Assembly (NCBI GenBank): GCA_021772075.1
Contig: JAETNQ010000014.1
Location: forward strand, 1 to 64,000
Source of the DNA: Lachnospiraceae bacterium
Lineage (GTDB): Bacteria; Bacillota; Clostridia; Lachnospirales; Lachnospiraceae
Direction of reading: 5' to 3'
Length of the DNA stretch: 64,000 nucleotides
Each line of letters begins with the position of its first letter. Within the stretch, counting starts at the first letter, position 1. The notes under the pieces were generated by a model. It made no database searches, was not told the DNA's origin, and worked only from the letters and a program-made list of their open reading frames with translations. Both the position numbers and the translations under genes were made by a program. Positions 62,259-64,000 of this stretch are shown one piece after another.

Positions 62259-63494
62259 CTATATCGTCCCTGTCAAAACGACCTGAAAGCAAATACTTTT
62301 TCCCGCTTCGCTCTCCACGCCGATCCTTCCCCCATGGGCTTCCACAATCGCCCGGGCCATCGACAGCCCGATTCCTGTTCCTCCGGTATGGGCGGCCCGG
62401 GATTCATCCAAGCGATAAAAACGGTCGAATAATCTGTTCAAATCGGATCCATCCGGCAGACTGCATGTATTAAAAACTTCTATATATATTTTCCGTCGTC
62501 TGCGGTAAATATCCAGGCTGATCTCTCCGCCTTCCTCCGAATATTTTATCCCGTTATCAAGAAGAATGGATATCATCCGCTGGATAGCCTCCCGGTCCCC
62601 ATATAATTTCAACCCTTCCTCTATCTTTTGTCTATATCTTTTGCCGTTTGCTTTTGCCAGAACGGCAAACGGTTCCGCCGTCTCCCACGCCGCATCGCTT
62701 AACGAAAACCCGGCTTTTTCCGGGAACGGCATCTCTTCATCCAGCCTCGATAATGCCACGAGATCACTTACCAGCCTGGTCAGGCGCGCCGTCTGCTTCC
62801 TGATATTGGAGATCCATTCGTCCCCTTCGTATTCCATGGCCGCGATGTCCGCGCTGGTAGCGATCGAAGTAATGGGCGTTTTCAGCTCATGCCCGGCATC
62901 CGTGATGAACCGTTTCTGCCTCTCTATATTTTTCACATAAGGCCTGATGGCATATCCCGAAAAAAATATAATCAAAATAAAAACTACCAGAATGCTGCCA
63001 ATTCCTATCGCTATCGATAGGAAAAACAAGGATTTTATGGACTGAAGGGCATGGGATGCATTCAAAAACAAGACTGTCGCCCCCGCTTCCTCCCGGTTGA
63101 CATGATAACGGTAATCCCCGTAATATCCTTTTTCCTTTCCTTTTTCCAATACTGCTTCCGTATATTCCCTGGCTGTTTCCTCATCGATGGAGGCAATATG
63201 GTCTCTCGAAACTGCCTTTATATTCCCGTCCGCCCCGCAGTACATCACAAAGAAGCGGGTGGTAAATTCTGCTTCCGGCCCTCCTCCAGGCATATCCGGA
63301 AACGGCGGCCGGGGCTTCTGCGGATCCGCAGCGGCTTTCCGTTCGTGCCTCAAAAGATTTCCTGCCAGATCATCCTGTCTGGACGTAGTCTGACAATAAT
63401 TTACAATGTTGATGACTATTACCAAAACCGCCATAACCGTTCCAAAAGCAGTCATCGCCGCCGCGATAAACCGCCGCTGCATCTTTCTCAACAT
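62259..63494 (-). CDS. Sensor histidine kinase (OmpR-partner type)
   Basis: A 411-residue kinase. Transmembrane helix 1 is at about 8-32, an extracellular region at about 33-140, transmembrane helix 2 at about 143-168. HisKA has RFITDAGHELKTPITSIATSADI (His near 200). HATPase has SILLDNGIKYSEEGG and GTGIGLSMARAIVEAHGG. No HAMP or PAS domain is evident. The start overlaps the regulator stop (ATGTTGA), showing translational coupling. It may control the adjacent VTC operon; this is inferred from position. Confidence 0.9.
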   Translation of the reverse strand: MLRKMQRRFIAAAMTAFGTVMAVLVIVINIVNYCQTTSRQDDLAGNLLRHERKAAADPQKPRPPFPDMPGGGPEAEFTTRFFVMYCGADGNIKAVSRDHIASIDEETAREYTEAVLEKGKEKGYYGDYRYHVNREEAGATVLFLNASHALQSIKSLFFLSIAIGIGSILVVFILIIFFSGYAIRPYVKNIERQKRFITDAGHELKTPITSIATSADIAAMEYEGDEWISNIRKQTARLTRLVSDLVALSRLDEEMPFPEKAGFSLSDAAWETAEPFAVLAKANGKRYRQKIEEGLKLYGDREAIQRMISILLDNGIKYSEEGGEISLDIYRRRRKIYIEVFNTCSLPDGSDLNRLFDRFYRLDESRAAHTGGTGIGLSMARAIVEAHGGRIGVESEAGKSICFQVVLTGTI

Positions 63495-64000
63495 GCCGTT
63501 TCCTCCAGCGAATACCCCGCGCCGCGGACTGTCCTGATTTCAACACCGCTCCCGATCTGCCTGAGTTTCTTGCGCACAAATCCGATATATGTCCATACCA
63601 CGCTTATATCCGCCTCCGAATCCTGCCCCCATATTTTGTCCATCAGATGATTCGTGGAGAAAACAAAATGCGGATGCCTCATAAACAATTCCGCTAACTG
63701 GAATTCCTTATTATTTAAGCGCACAGTTTCCGATTGGCATGCCAGTTCATATCTGTTGCAATCCAGCCGCACATCCCCGAAAGATAAAATAAGCTCTTCA
63801 TATCCTGCATTCCTGCGGGAAAGCGCCTTTACCCTGGCGATGAACTCCCTGCCCGCAAAGGGCTTCGGAAGGTAATCGTCCGCTCCCGCTTCCAGCCCCG
63901 CCACCCGGTCTTCCACTTCCGCCATGGCCGACAGCATCAGAACCGGGACTTTTGATTTGCTCTTCCTGATATATCCCAGCACATCCAAACCGCTGATTTT
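63488..64000 (-). CDS. OmpR-family response regulator, cut by window end
   Basis: The 3' part of a response regulator, open to the end of the window, so the true start lies beyond 64000. Visible are the end of the receiver (ISGLDVLGYIRKSKSKVPVLMLSA, then GADDYLPKPFAGREF with the conserved Lys) and the whole DNA-binding domain (FGDVRLDCNRYELACQSE; YIGFVRKKLRQ; TVRGAGYSLEE). The phosphoacceptor Asp is outside the window. It pairs with the kinase at 62259-63494. Confidence 0.9.
   Translation of the reverse strand, partial: KISGLDVLGYIRKSKSKVPVLMLSAMAEVEDRVAGLEAGADDYLPKPFAGREFIARVKALSRRNAGYEELILSFGDVRLDCNRYELACQSETVRLNNKEFQLAELFMRHPHFVFSTNHLMDKIWGQDSEADISVVWTYIGFVRKKLRQIGSGVEIRTVRGAGYSLEETAC

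Overview
The window looks like a chromosomal segment of an anaerobic, spore-forming gut Firmicute, most likely a Lachnospiraceae member. The evidence is strong GGAGG-type ribosome binding sites, a glycyl-radical-enzyme bacterial microcompartment (BMC), YesM/YesN-type two-component systems, BglG-type antitermination, and CotH, FapA-like and VTC/DUF4956 genes. The species cannot be named from this sequence alone. No rRNA, tRNA or CRISPR array was seen.

Layout. Positions 1-2169 are an ISAs1-like insertion sequence flush with the window start. Positions 2.2-21.6 kb hold genes for L-fucose-type deoxyhexose use on the minus strand: fucI and a FGGY kinase with a divergent AraC regulator, a four-gene RbsABC-type sugar ABC transporter, an aldo/keto reductase and zinc alcohol dehydrogenase pair, a second AraC regulator, a YesMN two-component system with its own sugar-binding protein, and fucU. 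Positions 21.7-27.4 kb are a decayed region: an acyltransferase-like membrane protein, a cyclic-nucleotide-binding protein, a truncated cation symporter joined to a phosphopantetheinyl transferase, a MATE exporter fused to an RsbW-like ATPase domain, and a collapsed NRPS gene that keeps only the start of an adenylation domain and the end of a terminal reductase domain.

Positions 28.7-44.4 kb are a BMC locus of the fucose/rhamnose glycyl-radical type (GRM5-like). One minus operon (37.9 to 28.7 kb) carries fuculose-phosphate aldolase, a GlcG/HbpS-like protein, CoA-acylating aldehyde dehydrogenase, alcohol dehydrogenase, four BMC-H shell proteins, PduL, a vertex protein, PduS-like and PduT-like proteins and a DeoR regulator. 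A second minus operon (44.4 to 40.1 kb) carries the glycyl radical propanediol dehydratase, its activase, a PduU/EutS-like shell protein and EutP. A chemoreceptor on the plus strand lies between the two operons. Together with FucI, FucK and FucU the locus supports: fucose to fuculose-1-phosphate, then DHAP plus lactaldehyde, 1,2-propanediol, propionaldehyde, and finally propanol plus propionyl-phosphate.

Positions 44.5-64 kb hold a PHP phosphatase, a DUF3829-like lipoprotein, a glucose-type PTS EIICBA with a LicT/BglG-type antiterminator and a leader RAT/terminator, a hybrid histidine kinase, an HD-GYP response regulator with an altered receiver, a FapA-like protein with an N-terminal repeat array, broken ROK and manA genes, a BaiA-like SDR, a CotH-DUF4956-VTC operon, and a two-component system cut by the window end.

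The most unusual signal is a pair of long palindromic elements (14680-15010 and 28264-28667). They share a structured core of about 150 nt in opposite orientations, but their outer arms of about 85 and 125 nt are each self-complementary and unrelated to each other. Several genes (NRPS, PPTase/symporter, manA, ROK) also carry internal-deletion scars, which suggests repeated deletion in this lineage.
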